Shown here: positions 11,341-28,290 of the stretch, in pieces | How the letters are laid out: every line of letters starts with the position of its first letter | Position numbering within the stretch: the stretch's first letter is position 1 | Origin: Anoplopoma fimbria | Taxonomy: Eukaryota; Chordata; Actinopteri; Perciformes; Anoplopomatidae | NCBI RefSeq assembly: GCF_027596085.1 | Contig: NC_072462.1 | Coordinates: forward strand, 20,297,921-20,361,920 | Direction: 5' to 3' | Length of the DNA: 64,000 nucleotides | The notes under the pieces: generated by a model | What the model saw: the letters and a program-made list of their open reading frames with translations, nothing else | Told to the model about the DNA's origin: nothing | Database searches by the model: none | Position numbers and translations under genes: made by a program

Positions 11341-11559
11341 TTTAAGGTTGTAAGGTTGTAATTATGGTGAATAGCAGCAGACGTAAGTTTAGTGTCTGGG
11401 CATGAATTGAAGCAGAAATTTCAATCAGACAAGCAAAAAATTCTGCATATTCAGCAATAAACCCTAATTATAACAAAAGATGCATAGGTTCACAGTTGCT
11501 CGATTAACATGATCAACAGCAACTTAATAAAAAACTTCTCCCTTTATAATAATCTTACA

Positions 11560-12620
11560 CTGCCTAGATGAAAAATGTTATGCGGTGTGGCATGGCTTTC
11601 AAAAACTCCGACCAGGTCACTTGACTCATGACCGCATTTTTCCATCTTGTCCAAGCTTCCTGTTGCTTCATTCCCATCGACTTGCAGGTTTTCCTCTCCT
11701 CCCGAACAAGGCGCAGCCTATCAGGTGTTGATGTTCTTTTGGGGAGTTGTAAAACATCCTAGTCCAGCTCGGCCTTGGTGTGACCACTCCACACTGAACA
11801 CACTGCGTTGTGAGACCCCTTGGCGTCACCTTCTAATGCAATGACACAGATGGGTTGTAGTTACTTGAAGCTCATTCAGATGCTCAAGGATTCCTTGTGT
11901 GTCTGTATCACACACTGAGGTGCATGCAGCAACCTCTGCCTTTCACTTCTTGCCATTCCTCTCTTTTATCCCTGCTTTAGCCTCTTTTGGATCACTTGAG
12001 TCCCCTTACTGCACCACTCCCCTGGCTCTTGTTATCTAGAATTCCTCCTCCAAGGATTTGAAGGGTTTGTTGTTGAGTCCGTTGAGTGCGTTGCTGCTCA
12101 GGTTCTTTTGCAGTCTCCGGAGATGGGGACTGACCCTCATAATTCAAGACTATCGAGACAGAACTGTAAAGGCAAGGAGGTACCACTAAGGAGAAAGCCA
12201 TGCTGATACATCCAGGGTTTTAACTGCCAAAGGTAGGTCAGACTTGTCCACAGATATCAGACAGTCATCCAACTCGATGCATGTCGACTGGATGTATGTC
12301 GTGTTCCACAAAGAGCTTTTAAAACCTTGTCCAAGCTCTTGACTGACTTCTCTGTGATGGTTGGGATGTTGAACCGGACTGTCCTACACCTTCTCATTCC
12401 TCAGCACCATAGACCTTGATTTGGTTGGTTTGAAACAAATTCAGGCCCACACCAACAGCTTTTTCGAGACCCAGCAGAATCCTCCAGCAGCCTGGGGCTG
12501 ATTCGTTGGTGACTGTGAGATCTTCCATGAATGCCCTGATGGATGATTGCCGTCCAGCAGAATTTGTTCTAGGCCCTAAGTTAAACCCACAGACACACTC
12601 TCGACACACGTGATGAGAAA
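11560..12620 (-). pseudogene. Degraded LINE reverse transcriptase, C-terminal half
   Basis: Fragments of one retroelement protein are read in order on the minus strand with frame breaks between them. At 12,394-12,609 the frame contains AFMEDLTVTNESAPGC and WRILLGLEK. This corresponds to the catalytic A(F/M)(A/M)DDL box of reverse transcriptase, but the first catalytic Asp of the expected MDD is Glu here. At about 12,330-12,370 follows an EKSVKSLDKVL phrase, at about 12,205 YQHGFLL, and at 11,592-11,685 EAWTRWKNAVMSQVTW with EFLKAMPHR. The order and phrases match a family of fish non-LTR retrotransposon proteins, in which the C-terminal part follows the polymerase. Stops and frameshifts make it non-functional. 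Clade not assigned; N-terminal parts are not seen. Confidence 0.6.
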
Positions 12621-16319
<3,699 letters not shown>

Positions 16320-16446
16320 ATTCCTTGTGCCTCAGAAAATGTAGGCAAATACATTAATTGGGATCCAATGTGAGGTAGCAGAGGGAATTAATATTTAGTC
16401 ATTTCAAACATTTAGTAGGAGATAGAAGAGGAGGCCTCAATACGAA

Positions 16447-16720
16447 CCAGGCAACAACCTCCGGGGCTGAAAAGTGGAGCCAATGCAGAAGTGCATAACA
16501 CTTGCATTATTTCAAACGGTTGTCAAGGGGCTACCCCTCTGGTTGCAAAAAAAAGTGTAATTGTATAAAAGTCTATTAGAAAATAACCCTACTTCTCAAT
16601 GATTTATTATCTTAGTAAACATTGTAAACCTCAGTGTATTATATACTTTTTTAGTCTTCTTCAATACAGCATGATTTTTATTTCATGTCTGATTTGCAGT
16701 CTACAGTATGATTCGAACCT
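16447..16720 (+). mobile_element. Interspersed repeat, short copy (family shared with 8.9-9.96 kb)
   Basis: Begins ACCAGGCAACAACCTCC and continues through CCCTCTGGTTGCAA, ACTTCTCAATGATTTATTA, AGTAAACATTGTAAAC and CTTCAATACAGCATGATT. The same phrases occur in the same order on the minus strand of 9960-9650. It stops after about 270 bp, whereas the other copy continues for about 1 kb, so this one is truncated. No coding content. Confidence 0.6.
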
Positions 16721-19700
16721 TAAGCATCTGTTAAACGATAATATGATTTTCCTTTGGTAACCATGTCTAAAATACAATACAATTCAATACAATGCAAATT
16801 AGCAAAGAGGTGAATCAACACCTAATTGATGACTAAAAAGGTTTCATGATAAGATTGCTCTCCTGTGATTACTTCACCCCCTGTGTGTTGCAGTATAAGC
16901 CATTCACATCATAATAAATATTGTCACTTCATGGGCAAACAAATGCTCTGAAAAGCAAGTAATTTCTAACCCACTTTGCAAAATCTACGGTTTTTAACCA
17001 CTTTAATATAGGTTAAATATAATCTCCAGAGGTCCAGTTTAGCATTGAGATACCAACACAATCTAGTCAAGGTATGATCAATCAAAACATAAAGACAGCA
17101 ACTCTGGTCCTTCAATCCAAAAGCCAACCCTGAATTTATAGAGCAATGCCAAGCATCCCGCCAATATTCATGGGAGTGGGCTGCTTTATGTCCCCATGCA
17201 AGATAAAAGAGAGGCGATCTATCAACACAGATTACATCTCTCATCAATGGAAGATCAATGGTTGATTTGAACTTGCTGTTTTATGGAGGCCAAACCACAA
17301 ATCACACAAGTGACTTCATTCACATCCAGTCTGAAAATGTGATTTATCACCAAGGATTATATTGCAGTTCAACACAAGATCAGTGGTGATCTTTCACTTC
17401 CTCCCACATAAAGACCGATGACTGGTAGTCGCACATAACTGATTTAGTACACTGGGTTTACTTTTTATTTCGTGGGTTTTATGAAGAGATATTTAAGAGC
17501 CACGCCTATCATCTGGCCCTAATCAGGGTGGCTTGTGGTTTAATACAGTCAGTTAGACCAAATCCTCCACTTTCACCACAGCAGTTCTCCTGCCAGTTAA
17601 ATTCAAGTATGGGAATGGAGGGAAGCAGGCGGTGTGTGACAGAAAGAGACTGTCAAGGAGGGTGTGTTAAAGCACTTTTGTGCATGCGTTCATGCATGCA
17701 TATAACTAACCAAATGACAAAAAAGTGTGTGCTGAAGTGGCCATCATTCATAGAGACACAAGCCTAGTTAAAATCATCCAAAATCCTTCCACCCCTTCTT
17801 AATAGGTCCACAGACCTCAGTGACCCTAGTCAATGATGAAGTTCAAGAGAAAGTTCAACCTGTCAGACACTCCACGACTGAAATGTAATACCGGATGGAG
17901 GATTTATGACATAGGTCCAATGTTGGAGGATGGAGTTAGGGAGATCTAATATTTTACTAAATCAGTTTTCAAGTATAATTTGACAGCTAATTGTCTCCAA
18001 AAGTTGCATAGTGTTCAGTTTAAAGATGTTCTGCATATGATAATCATTGTATCACATTAGATTCTTTTGAGATATATGTATTTTTTTTTTTAAAGAAATT
18101 ACTGTTTTAGAATTTCAAATTTGATAAATGAGTGCACATTTTAAAAGGTTAAAAGCTGCAAAATTGCTGGTGTCTTTAACTTTGACCAACCAGTCAAGGC
18201 ATTAAAGGCTTTGACATGATTAAATGTCATACTAAAGTCCCATAAAGCACTGTATTTGTTGATTCCTGCAGATGTCCTGGTAACACTGATTCAAGGACAA
18301 AGAGAAACTAACTTTATTTGATAAAATAATAACTGGCACACAATCAGTAATGTGTTACTCTTTAACAGGAGAGGTAAAGTAGGGCCATAGTCCTTCAGTA
18401 ATCTTATTTTACTCAAGAAGCGCATTTTTAAGTTTCTAGTAAAATTATATTATACATCCTTTTTGAGTTAGACTTTAATTTCTTCCGTCTAGTTGTGCAA
18501 GTCTGACAAAGAAGAACTGACAAGTAATAAAGATGTAAAATTACATATTAGAAAAAGAGGCAAGGGTTGCTCTTTACTAACTTAGAACAGTTTACAGTAC
18601 ATAGTGCAGTGACTGAATGCAGGAGCTTAGAATAGCAGAAACAAATGCAGATTGTTAGGCAAGCCAGGTAAGAAATGCAGTTTAGCTTATCAGGAAGAAA
18701 GAAGTGTGTTCTTAATGATGGTAAATATGAAAGAACCTACACTACATGCCTGTATGGTCGTGGGAAAGATGTGGGAGAGGAAAATGTGGGCGATACAGTA
18801 AACCTGCTGAAAAGCTACACGTCTCCCTTCTGTTGGTGCTACATGAAGAATTATTAATTATACCTTTTTCTGCACTGCGCTTTGTTCTCTGCTGACTTCT
18901 CCCCTGTTTGAGCATTCAAAATGTTATAAACGCATCCAAAAATATAACATCAATATTGGTATTATTGACTAGTATTATGTTGATAAATGCACCTGCATGT
19001 ACAGTATAATTGCAGAAATTATATATATATATATATATATAGCAATATAGCAAATTGGTAGGTTTTTCTATATAGATAACACTACAAATAAAAATAAAGG
19101 ATTGTACATAAATTAAAATACTTTCCACTTTCGGCTAGATGTATGGAAATGTTTAAATGTATGTTTACATAACTGATGACTTTATTTGTTCTGATCCATT
19201 CTTATATTTATTTAATCCAAGTTATATATACTGTTGTTATTGTTGTTTTTTTTCAACATTCTATCAATGCTACAGCGAAGAAAATATCACAAACTTTCTC
19301 TACAGGAAGCAAAAAAATGTATCTTGTTTTGCCTTATCTTGAAGCTCATGTTCTTCCCGAACATTTGATGTAGTCAGATCATGAAATAGATTAGAGAGCA
19401 CAAACCATTTCTCTACATTTTCTTACTTAACATTTGATGATATCCTGGTCAAGAACCTTTCTGGTCCAGTAGGTCTTTAGTGATGATGTAGACCTACTGG
19501 TAACCATTTATCCTAGCAGGCTGCAGAATTCCATTCATTAAAAGAAAGATGAATAGCTACAAAAAAAATGTTGATGGCCTGACTGGCAAGTCAACAAAAC
19601 TGTTGGCCGAGGACAGTTGGGCAGAGCTGAGCCTTTCATGGTCACAGCGGCGACAGTAAATTCGATTTTCACACTGTCATGTTTACCAACTGCTGTGACT

Positions 19701-20799
19701 TTGTTTAATAAATCAATTATGAAGTACACAGCGGACAAGAAGTAGAGTCATTCAAATCATTCCAGTTTGGTTTTTGTTATCAAAATGACATGAGTAAACA
19801 TCTCAGAGACAGTGTCTGGAGAATGGTTGCTTTATGGAGAGAGATGTTTGTGAAGGCCAGCTTTGATTTCTAGTTTCTGAATGTCCTAAATCAGAAATAA
19901 CCAAAACATATTATTGCTACTATGGAGTCTGCTTTTCACCTAACATTCAATGAATCATCAGAGTAATAAATAATAAGGTCTTAAAATATACGCTACAAGC
20001 AAAGCTTGCATTCTTTTAGCGGATATTGGTGCATTTTCATAATCACTTTAGACCCAGCGCAGGCAATCAGCAATGTGCAATGTTAAAAAAAGGTCTTTAA
20101 ATTCCTCAGTCTGCTGTTCTTATTTCCTGCAGTTATTCGGTTGCAAAATTAACTTAAATTAGCTGAAGAAAAAGAAAGAAAGTAATCTAAAGTACTTAAA
20201 ATTGGCAGTCTGCTGTTCAGTAGGAAAGCAACTCATGGCTCCTCTCACTTCATGACGCATTTCCTTCTAGTACCTGACTGATCACCCAGAGTGCACAGGC
20301 ACGCGCAAGGCCTTCTTACACGTGATGGTGCTACAAATGATTTAATTTCCACTTATTCCCTTGTGTTTGACATTTAGCTAATTTTTTTATTTGACATCCA
20401 TGTGATCATCGTGGTCCACCTTGCCCTTATGTTATATTGCCGTTATATGTTATAATTCTCAAGACTCTATATCCAGCATGGATACCTCTAATTCTCTTTC
20501 ATATTTAACTGTCCAACAAAAAGGTTTTATCCAAGTAACCCCTTCCTATCCTCTGTTGAACTCACTTTTTCAACAGCAATATGCAACTGTCTACTGTCTT
20601 CAACTAATAACCATTATAGGATGTTAGAGGAGCAAATATGGTGCTCATGACCACCTAACTCTCACTCTCACCATAGACATCCATACCTTCACATATATGT
20701 CTCCCCTGTCATTCACCTTTTCCATCTCCTCTCCCCTAAACCTCACTTTGGCTGCCTGAAATGTTGTTTAGCCTACAGGGTTGCAAGCGGTCAAGAGAG
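16721..20799. other. Long non-coding stretch, nothing recognised
   Basis: AT-rich sequence without a supported exon or repeat family. A short (AT)10 run lies at 19,021-19,041. Open frames at 18,916-19,373 are AT-rich artefacts. Confidence 0.45.
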
Positions 20800-21235
20800 G
20801 ATGTTTTTTAAAGATAACATCCTCCACTTTCAATCTCCCTTGTACTTCTCTGCATCCGCCTCTGCCGCCTCAGAAATCACGGTTCATGTCACGGCGAAAG
20901 TTACCTCTGCAACACTTTACCGCTCCCATCCTCTGTAAATCCAATCCTGTTCATCCAAACCAGCCTATTCCTCCTGCCTGACTTTCTGCCAAACAGTTTG
21001 GCACCTACTTTGAAGAAAAAGCCTGACATCATTCAAAGCTTCTTTTCCTAGTCACCCTTTCACTTCCCCCCAATTTACTGTCTGTCTCCTCCTCTAATCC
21101 CACTGGCATTGACTTATTGTCTGTCTCGGCTCAACACAGATGCAGTCCACTCGCAGCCTTTCTTGTGCAGTTCTTCAACCCATCTCTTCCCTCGTCATTC
21201 ACACCGCTGCTCCTCACTCTTGATGACCTGCAGAT
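20800..21235 (+). pseudogene. Decayed L2-like LINE ORF2 fragment (before the RT core)
   Basis: On the plus strand the translation includes AKQFGTYFEEKA at about 20,989-21,024, then DIIQSF in a shifted frame, and further on NPTGIDLLSVSAQHRC and a serine-rich FNPSLPSSFTPLL. In L2-type LINE proteins the segment between endonuclease and reverse transcriptase has a 'FA.FFEEKV..IRQSF' phrase followed by Ser/Pro-rich sequence and a 'F.PLS' phrase, and the order here agrees. Stops and frame shifts are present. Recognition rests on short motifs, so chance is not excluded. Confidence 0.4.
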
Positions 21236-21242
21236 CTCTTGG

Positions 21243-21290
21243 TATAACATAAGATAATCCTTTATTAGTCCCGCAGCGGGGAAATTTGCA
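21243..21290 (-). repeat. LINE-type 3' tail segment
   Basis: The plus strand reads ATAAGATAATCCTTTATTAG then TCCCGCAGCGGGGAAATTTG. This phrase is a very common repeat end in fish; on the minus strand it would be the 3' end of a retroelement with a TCTTA-rich tail. Sequence to the right (21,300-21,540) is not recognised, so the body of the element is missing or too diverged. Confidence 0.5.
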
Positions 21291-21299
21291 GTCAGAATG

Positions 21300-24039
21300 C
21301 AATCAGAGTTATGCTCCGTTTCCATAGGAGAAGAAGCAGAAATGAATGACTTTTCCTTGCTGCAACTTACTTGTTGAAAAAATGATCTCCTCCAAATAGG
21401 GTGGTAGACGCATTGTAGAGGCTTCACAGTCATTGCTTTTCCAAATTTTATGGGATTTCCACAACATGTACAAAGTAGCAAAAATGGTCTTTCTGGACAT
21501 TGTTGATGAAAATGTTTTGGTATCTACATCGAGGTAACACCCCCCCTCCTCTCAAGCACATCTAGCGTGAGTGACTGATCCCGCGGTCAAACTCGAGTGA
21601 GTAGTGCAAGACAAAAATTTGCTTTGCATTTGGTGTGATCACACCGTTAAGAATGATTTAAGAGTTGTTTCAGCTATTTCAGAACAAAAGGGACAGTGTG
21701 ATTAAAGTTCTGACAACTTGTTTTGTGATGATTACATGGAGAGATTTGGGGAGCTAAGTTCCCCAATTAGTAGTGACGATTAGCACCAACAATTACTATG
21801 ACACATCTAAGAAAGACATCCACACAAACACATCTTGGCACAACATTTTTTTTTTTCTAAAATCAGTGGATCAGACTTAATAGGGTGCAGAAAAAACTAA
21901 TAGAAACAATCATCATTCAAACTTTTTTTTAAAGTGCCTACAATAACTTGCTTTTTCTTTACACTTGTCGTACCTTGTCTCACTTAACCTTCTGTCAAAA
22001 GTGCTGCAGTATTCTTGATAAGTTGTTGTGTTCACTCCATTTACAAAACCACAGATTGTTTGGGTGTCTACAGTCTGACAGGTAAATTTCTCTGACAAAT
22101 GTCTGTCTCTATGTACGGCTACTGCTCGTAGATAAATGTTTGTTCTGTCTTTCTCTCTGTCTCTCTTTGCCAGACTGCAAAGTCACGGCAGGTCCATTCA
22201 AAACATTGCTATAAAAGTCACTTCTGTCACACTCTGTGATGTAATTACATAAAATATTCTCACTTTAACTTTAATAATCAATATGGGTCTTTAGCACAAT
22301 GAGTTGACACCAAACTTAAAATGTCTATCTGGGTATTGAATTAGATTAATAACAGTATTATTCATAACATGTACTTCAGCACATTTGGCTCACCCAAAAA
22401 TAAAGATATGATTACTGAAACACGTGCACAGTAAAGCTATTTAATAAATCTTGCCATAATGCCAAAATTCAGCAAATCAGCAGAACAAAAAGCAGCAGCA
22501 GCATTACCGGGGCTTTCACAATCACTCTTAATGCCCTTAAATAAATATATATATATATCAAATACTTTATAAGCTAAAATATATAAATACTTGATTGGAA
22601 GCAAATGCATGCATTGACAGCCATTAAAAGCGGTCCTATCTGAGCAGCTACAACTGAGCCATTCTTCATTAGTTGTTCTGAAAATCTGATTGCCAGTATG
22701 ATCATTTTTGTTCTCATATTGGCATCAAACAAAACACTTGTAGGAAATGCACAGCAGTGACTGAATAATGCTGAAAACATAATTAAACAGTTTAATTGAT
22801 CACTCTCAAACAAGAAGATGCATTTAAAACGGCAACAAAAATGTATGTTTATGGGTTAAAGCAGGGAGGTCGGAAGCGCAGTCTGCGTTTATCTATAATT
22901 TAATGATTCTTCCAGTGTCTGTTTCTCACAGCTGCTGTTTGAATATCTCCTCGTTCAGATGATTAAATCCCTACTCACATCTGAAAGAAATTATATCAGG
23001 ACGTTATTAATAAGTTTGAATTATGTCTCTTCCTCGGGATAAGATACTGAAGCTTCACATTTACAACATGTTCAAGCTCAGTCCACTAGTGGTCTACTGT
23101 ATAATTACAAACAAGGTATTCAGGACTTTTTCTTGTAGTTGTAGCTTTGTGCAAGTGATGGAAGACCCTGTGCTGAAGATTTCACAGATAAAACAGTTTC
23201 TATGCTACCCAAAAGCATACAGTAACTCATTGCTCTTATTGGCTCGTTTTCAGCTTTATCTGTCCTTAAGTGCTCCACATTGGGACATTTCACCACTGGC
23301 CCATTCAAAAAATATGTCCCAAAGTGAAATGAGCAACATAACACCCTCAATCCCTATCTTTGTCCAATTCCTTTTATTGGTTTCTCAGCAGGTATCATTG
23401 AGAACCAAGACTTCTTTCACCCCAAATCACCTTGGTTGACAGTTTCATCAGAAGACATGTCACTTAATGGAACAAGCATCTGCTAGACCCAAAAGCACTT
23501 GATCCGATGTCTTTACGCCTATTTTCTAGCTTCTTTTCCAGAATCATGACTTTTACGATGTATACTTCCCTATAAACCCAATATGTTGTTTTTCTCCCTA
23601 ATGGACAGTTTCATTGCAGTGTACTCAGAAAGCTTGTCCCTCAGTGCAACAAGCTCACGTCTGATCCAAAATATCTGTCTCAGTTTCATTCCCGGGGCTT
23701 TTTAACTTATCCAATTTGCAAACGCGGCCCTCAGTGCAGCTGCCTCAGATCACACACCAAATGTCTGTCTGGTGAGATCAGTCAACTTTAATGTGTCAGT
23801 CCATTCAGACACAAAATTACTTTTAGTGGGTCAGTTTATTCCCACGTCCCCTTTTCTTTCTCTCTGTTGTCTTCCTTAACTTTCTGTTATATGTGTCTGT
23901 AAGTGTGTGCAGAAGAGTGTAATAGTAGGCCGTGTTGTCTTGCATCAAAATATTTTTCATATTTCCTTCAGCCCACTTTCACTGTTTCATCTGTTTTCCA
24001 AGATAACTACAGTTTGGTTTTTATTTGCCACGCAAGCTG
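21300..24039. other. Non-coding stretch, nothing firm
   Basis: No supported gene. A minus-strand frame at 21,131-21,481 and a plus-strand frame at 23,023-23,439 are open but unrecognised and lack start context or domain motifs. A (TA)n run lies at 22,546-22,558. Between 23,430 and 23,780 phrases such as 'CCCTCAGTGCAAC' and 'CAGTTTCAT' recur loosely, which may be a worn tandem structure. Confidence 0.4.
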
Positions 24040-24049
24040 TTGATTGATC

Positions 24050-24460
24050 AACCAGTTTGTACAAAGTTGCATGGCAATCCATCCATTTGTTGTTGTGATA
24101 CGTGAGTCCGGACTAGACATTCATTATCCCCAGAGAATTAATTCTATGACATTGGGGATCACTTAACTTTTCATTTAGTGCCACCATCATCTGGTCAAAT
24201 TTGTCCAATACTTGACATTTGAAATTCCCATTAGCCTCAGCTCTACCCTATGTTATGTGATAATTAGCAAATATTTGCATGCTAGCACACTAAAGTAAGA
24301 TGGTAAATATGGTTACCATTTTGGTTGCTTAACATCAGCATGTTAGCATTGTCATTGTGAGCATGCTAGCATGACGTTAATAATGAGCTCAAAATACCCC
24401 TGTGCCTAACAAGAGCCTCACAGAGTTAGCATGGCTGTAAAGGCTTAGTCTTAAATTGTT
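24050..24460 (+). repeat. Percomorph interspersed repeat
   Basis: Contains in order TTGCATGGCAATCCATCCA, GGGGATCACTTAACTTTTCA, AGTGCCACCATCATCTGGTC, AATTTGTCCAATACTT, AATTAGCAAATATTTGCATG, CATCAGCATGTTAGCATTGT and AGCCTCACAGAGTTAGCATG. This succession is familiar as one of the commonest repeats in spiny-rayed fish, often seen in 3' UTRs and introns. The copy is worn but nearly continuous. The class is not assigned, and no open frame is seen. Confidence 0.65.
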
Positions 24461-27400
24461 TGATCTTTTAACCCCTCATTGCACAAATCTCCATTTCAAA
24501 CAAAATATAACAAAGCACAGGTGTGAACCATTTGATGTGATTATAACCTCTGGGATTCCCTTTTTTAAAACAATATTCTCAATAAAGGTCTGGTGACCAA
24601 AAGCTTGTACACAGTGCCTTCTTTTTCTCCCGACTGTGTATCTGACATTCCCGCACTTCTGTCTCTCTCTCAGTTTATTTAGCAACCCCTGTCTTTCATT
24701 CTCTATCCTAACTACTACTGAGATGATGTGAAATCAGTCATTTTCGTGAAATGGCCATGCGGTGGCTTTCTTTTTCATTTATATATATTTTTTTCAGAGG
24801 TCATATAGCTGGCAGTGATGTATAGCTCTGACTGTTAATTGAGTTTGGTGTACTCTCGCTCGCTGTCCCTTTTCTTTTCTTTTTTTGTTCAATTGCTCTC
24901 TCTCATGCACTCCCACAATCACTCACTCAAGTGTGTCTGTCTGTGTTACACAACCTCTGTCTCTCAACTCCTATAATTTATTCACTGTTGCCTCTGGCGT
25001 CCTTCCTCTCTCTGTCTCTGGCTACAGCCACACTGCAGGCCTTAATGCTCCCATAACATTTTTTTTAGGACAACTACTCGTACATATTCCAGGTCACACC
25101 CATATGGGATATCAATATGAAATGGCAGCGTTAAAAAAAGACGTGCATGCAGAGAGATCATGTTCATTTTTTCTATCTAAATCATCTCTCGCTTGTTCCC
25201 AGCACGTTTCAGTTGGGCTGTTTGAATTTGACTGAACAGCCGCATCTCCCCTAATGTCGATCAAGTCAGCTGTCCCCCTTTCTCTCTGTCTTCATTCCTA
25301 ACTGAACTCCATGGTAACCCTGGCTCAGCCAAGCTGCTTTGGGGCCAAAATTATGAATTAACTGTCTCAGAAATTGTCACCGTTGCCATAGCAATAATTA
25401 TCTCGACTAATCTGAAAGATTAGTTTGTATAATTTTTTTTTCACATAATTTTTATACTCAAAGCATTCAGTGATCCATCTTGCCCTGTGTCTAACAATGT
25501 ATTACGTTTTATGGTTAATTATTTAAATGTTTCCTTTACTTTGATGCCCATCTAGATATGCACATTTGCACATCAGTGTGTGTGCTGCATCCATGCATAA
25601 AGTGTGTGTGGACATAAAAGTTATGAAAGACATATTTAACCCAATTTACCATTTCTCAACCAATAATCTTCTATCCAAGCCAGCCAGAAAGATGTAACAG
25701 TAGAGTAATGACCCAGAGAAAAGAGAACGCCCATTACTCAGTTTTTCTACAGGGGAATAATTATATTTTTCTGAAGCTTCAGTAATGTTTTTTACAAGCG
25801 AATAGAATGAAAGACAAAGAGACAGTGGGTACTGGAAACAAGAGAGAGAGAGAGAAAAGGGTCGGAGTGGGAGCATTTGACCAATTGATGATGACATGAA
25901 CCTGCTTTGTGTTTTTCTGAGTGTGCGCCGCAACATTGGAGGGAAATAAAAATGCAAATTAGGTTTTGCAAGAAGAAACTTAGGACTCTAAAATGTCCTG
26001 CTTTGCGCCCATGGAGCTTTTCGTCTACATCTTATTGTTGTTCCTTCCTCTGGCATTGCGCTTTGCCTTTATATCTGTCTTTCAATTCCTCTCTCTATTT
26101 TTCTATCTTTTTCTCATAATAGAATAATCATGTGATGTATCTAAAATAGTGTGTCCACCACGAAAAAGTCAACCTAATTCACTTTCCATTGGCATTGTTT
26201 CCATGGTACGGACAGTAATTTTAGCACATTAAGTGCCACCTCTTGTTCCTGCCATTTAAATCTGATGTGAACCAATTAAGAATCTTGCTAGAAATTACCT
26301 TCCAGTCTGACAATAAACTGCAGTGAAAGGTGATATTTGACAGTAGTGTAAATTAAGTGAAATAAACCTGTTTTAGTGCAGTTTTAAGCCATTTTTTTTT
26401 TGTCAAACACTTTTTTTATAGGTTTCAAAATAGTTATCTATATCAATCATGACAAATAATGTGCATTATATTTTCAAAGATAATATTTTTCAATTATTGT
26501 ATCACTGTGTATACTTTCATACTGTGTGTGTTTTTGTGCCTGTGTGTGTGTGTGTGAATGTTAGACCTACCATCTATTGTATATCTTATTTGTGTATCCG
26601 GCTGTATTATGGTGACAGCATGGCAGTTCTCATGGAACATGTCACAAGGCGTATTAAACTCTACTTCATCACACCACTCTTTTAAAGAGCCGATTAGGAA
26701 ATCTGTTAAAATTGCAAATGGAACCCATTATGGCTGGACGCAACCGCAAACCTCGTTCCTGGTAATGAGTCACATACCAATAAAACACATGGACCTGCCA
26801 CACTTAGAGGTCTGTTCAAGTCAAAAACTGAGTAAAAATCCACTCCAAAACAACAACAAAAATAACCTTGAAAATAAAAACAGTTTTAAGGTCTAACATG
26901 GAATGTCATCAAGCCATAATATTTGGCATTTTAAGAATTAAGTAGTTCCCTCACTCTGTGGAAAGTTACAATGCAAGGATACAAAAGCAATATTTGTCAA
27001 ATTATAGTTTTTTCATAAAGCATCTTAAACAAACGTGTATCTCATAAAAGTGATTTATCGACAATAGAACAATCACACCGCAACAATTAAGTGCTTATCT
27101 CTCTTACCCTTGGCATTTAAGTAACCTCTATGATGTCATGATGGTGTAATACCAAATTATCTCTGGTTTCCCTCAATAGATCTTTAATCTGACATAATGG
27201 ATTATACTGGGTAGTTCCCCTTTACAGAGCATCACACAAACTCAAGTCACCACAAAAAAAACAGATGGATACACTCACAAACACCATGGTTTAACTCTAT
27301 GAGGGAGTTTCCAGATAGCAGATAATTATCCGTGTAATTTATAACTTGTGCGCTGCAACATGCAGAGAATGAGTTTCGGAATAAAAGGAAGAAACTCATG

Positions 27401-28160
27401 GAACTAAAGGGCTTGGCCCATGTTTTCTTTCCTCTATCAAAATGTTTATAATCAACCAAAACACAGTAAAACCCATCTGCAGCCACTGTAGATCTCAGTG
27501 CAAATTAATGGTGCATCAAAACCGATTCAAAGGAGGATTTATGACATCCAAATGTTTGAGTGTATAAGGAACACATGGAAGTTAGTGGCTTTGGATAGCT
27601 CCCTACCTTCAGTGTGGTGCAAACAGATATATATTCATGTTGGCATACACATCATAGAGAAGCATTGATTTAGAAATCCACAAATATGAAAAGGCAGATG
27701 TCTAAAGAGTTTTAAAAACAGAAAAAGGCAATGTTTAACTTTAATGATATTCATTTTACTTAATGTTTAAATATGTTTGAGCATAAACCCTTACGTGTCA
27801 AGCCAGACAGTTAAAATTGTATTATAGAAGTATATGATAGTATGGGTATCTATGGTCAACATCCTCTATTTTTCCCATTCAGAAATAGTTTTTGAAGGAG
27901 TTTGCATTGATCAAAGTGCAAGGTAAGTCTTCAGAGAGGTAATTTAACATAATAACTACAGGCCTCATCTCTATAAACACATCTTGCATTTGTTTGCAGA
28001 ATTTGTAGGTGAAAGGACAAGATTTGGGGATTGGATGTGTCTGTTTTTGGTCCGAGTAGTATTGACCAATCATGTTTGACAGGGCCATACACTTACATAT
28101 GTCCATTTTATTTTTGTTCAGAGCATTATTGAAAGGCTTGGTACGGGTAAAGAGAAATGC
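24461..28160. other. Long non-coding stretch with possible regulatory patch
   Basis: No gene is recognised. C/T-rich sequence at about 24,840-25,030. At 25,300-25,440 there is a motif-dense unique patch, described separately. A short TG run lies at about 26,520-26,555. Other open frames here look like chance. Confidence 0.45.
25382..25395 (+). promoter_or_regulatory. RFX X-box-like motif
   Basis: GTTGCCATAGCAAT resembles the RFX factor palindrome GTTGCCATGGCAAC, with two differences. A half-site CCATGGTAAC lies 64 bp upstream at 25,309-25,318. It is a prediction from motif likeness only. Confidence 0.3.
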
Positions 28161-28290
28161 AAGGACTTTCACCCAGTAGACCGCTGTTATTGTCCCATAT
28201 GAAATAATAATTAAACACAAACCATGATGTTTACTTATCTTTAACTTTAACTAAGTAGTTTGTTGCCTAAACCTATCCTGTGGTTTACAG
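28161..28290 (-). repeat. Fish interspersed repeat fragment (family also at 35.1, 37.9 and 56.4 kb)
   Basis: Shares with 35,131-35,325 the order 'TTTCACCCAG-AGA-CC', then 'AACAC-AACCATGAT', then 'TAAC-AAGTA-TTTG'. The rest 'TTGTTGCCTAAACCTA' is the reverse of 'TAGGTTTAGGCAACAAAACC' seen at 56,490. The family is familiar in percomorph DNA; the class is unknown. Confidence 0.5.

Noticed and set aside
23023..23439. 138-codon open frame
   Set aside because: No recognisable motif, no promoter or splice context, AT-rich surroundings; length is within chance for 64 kb.
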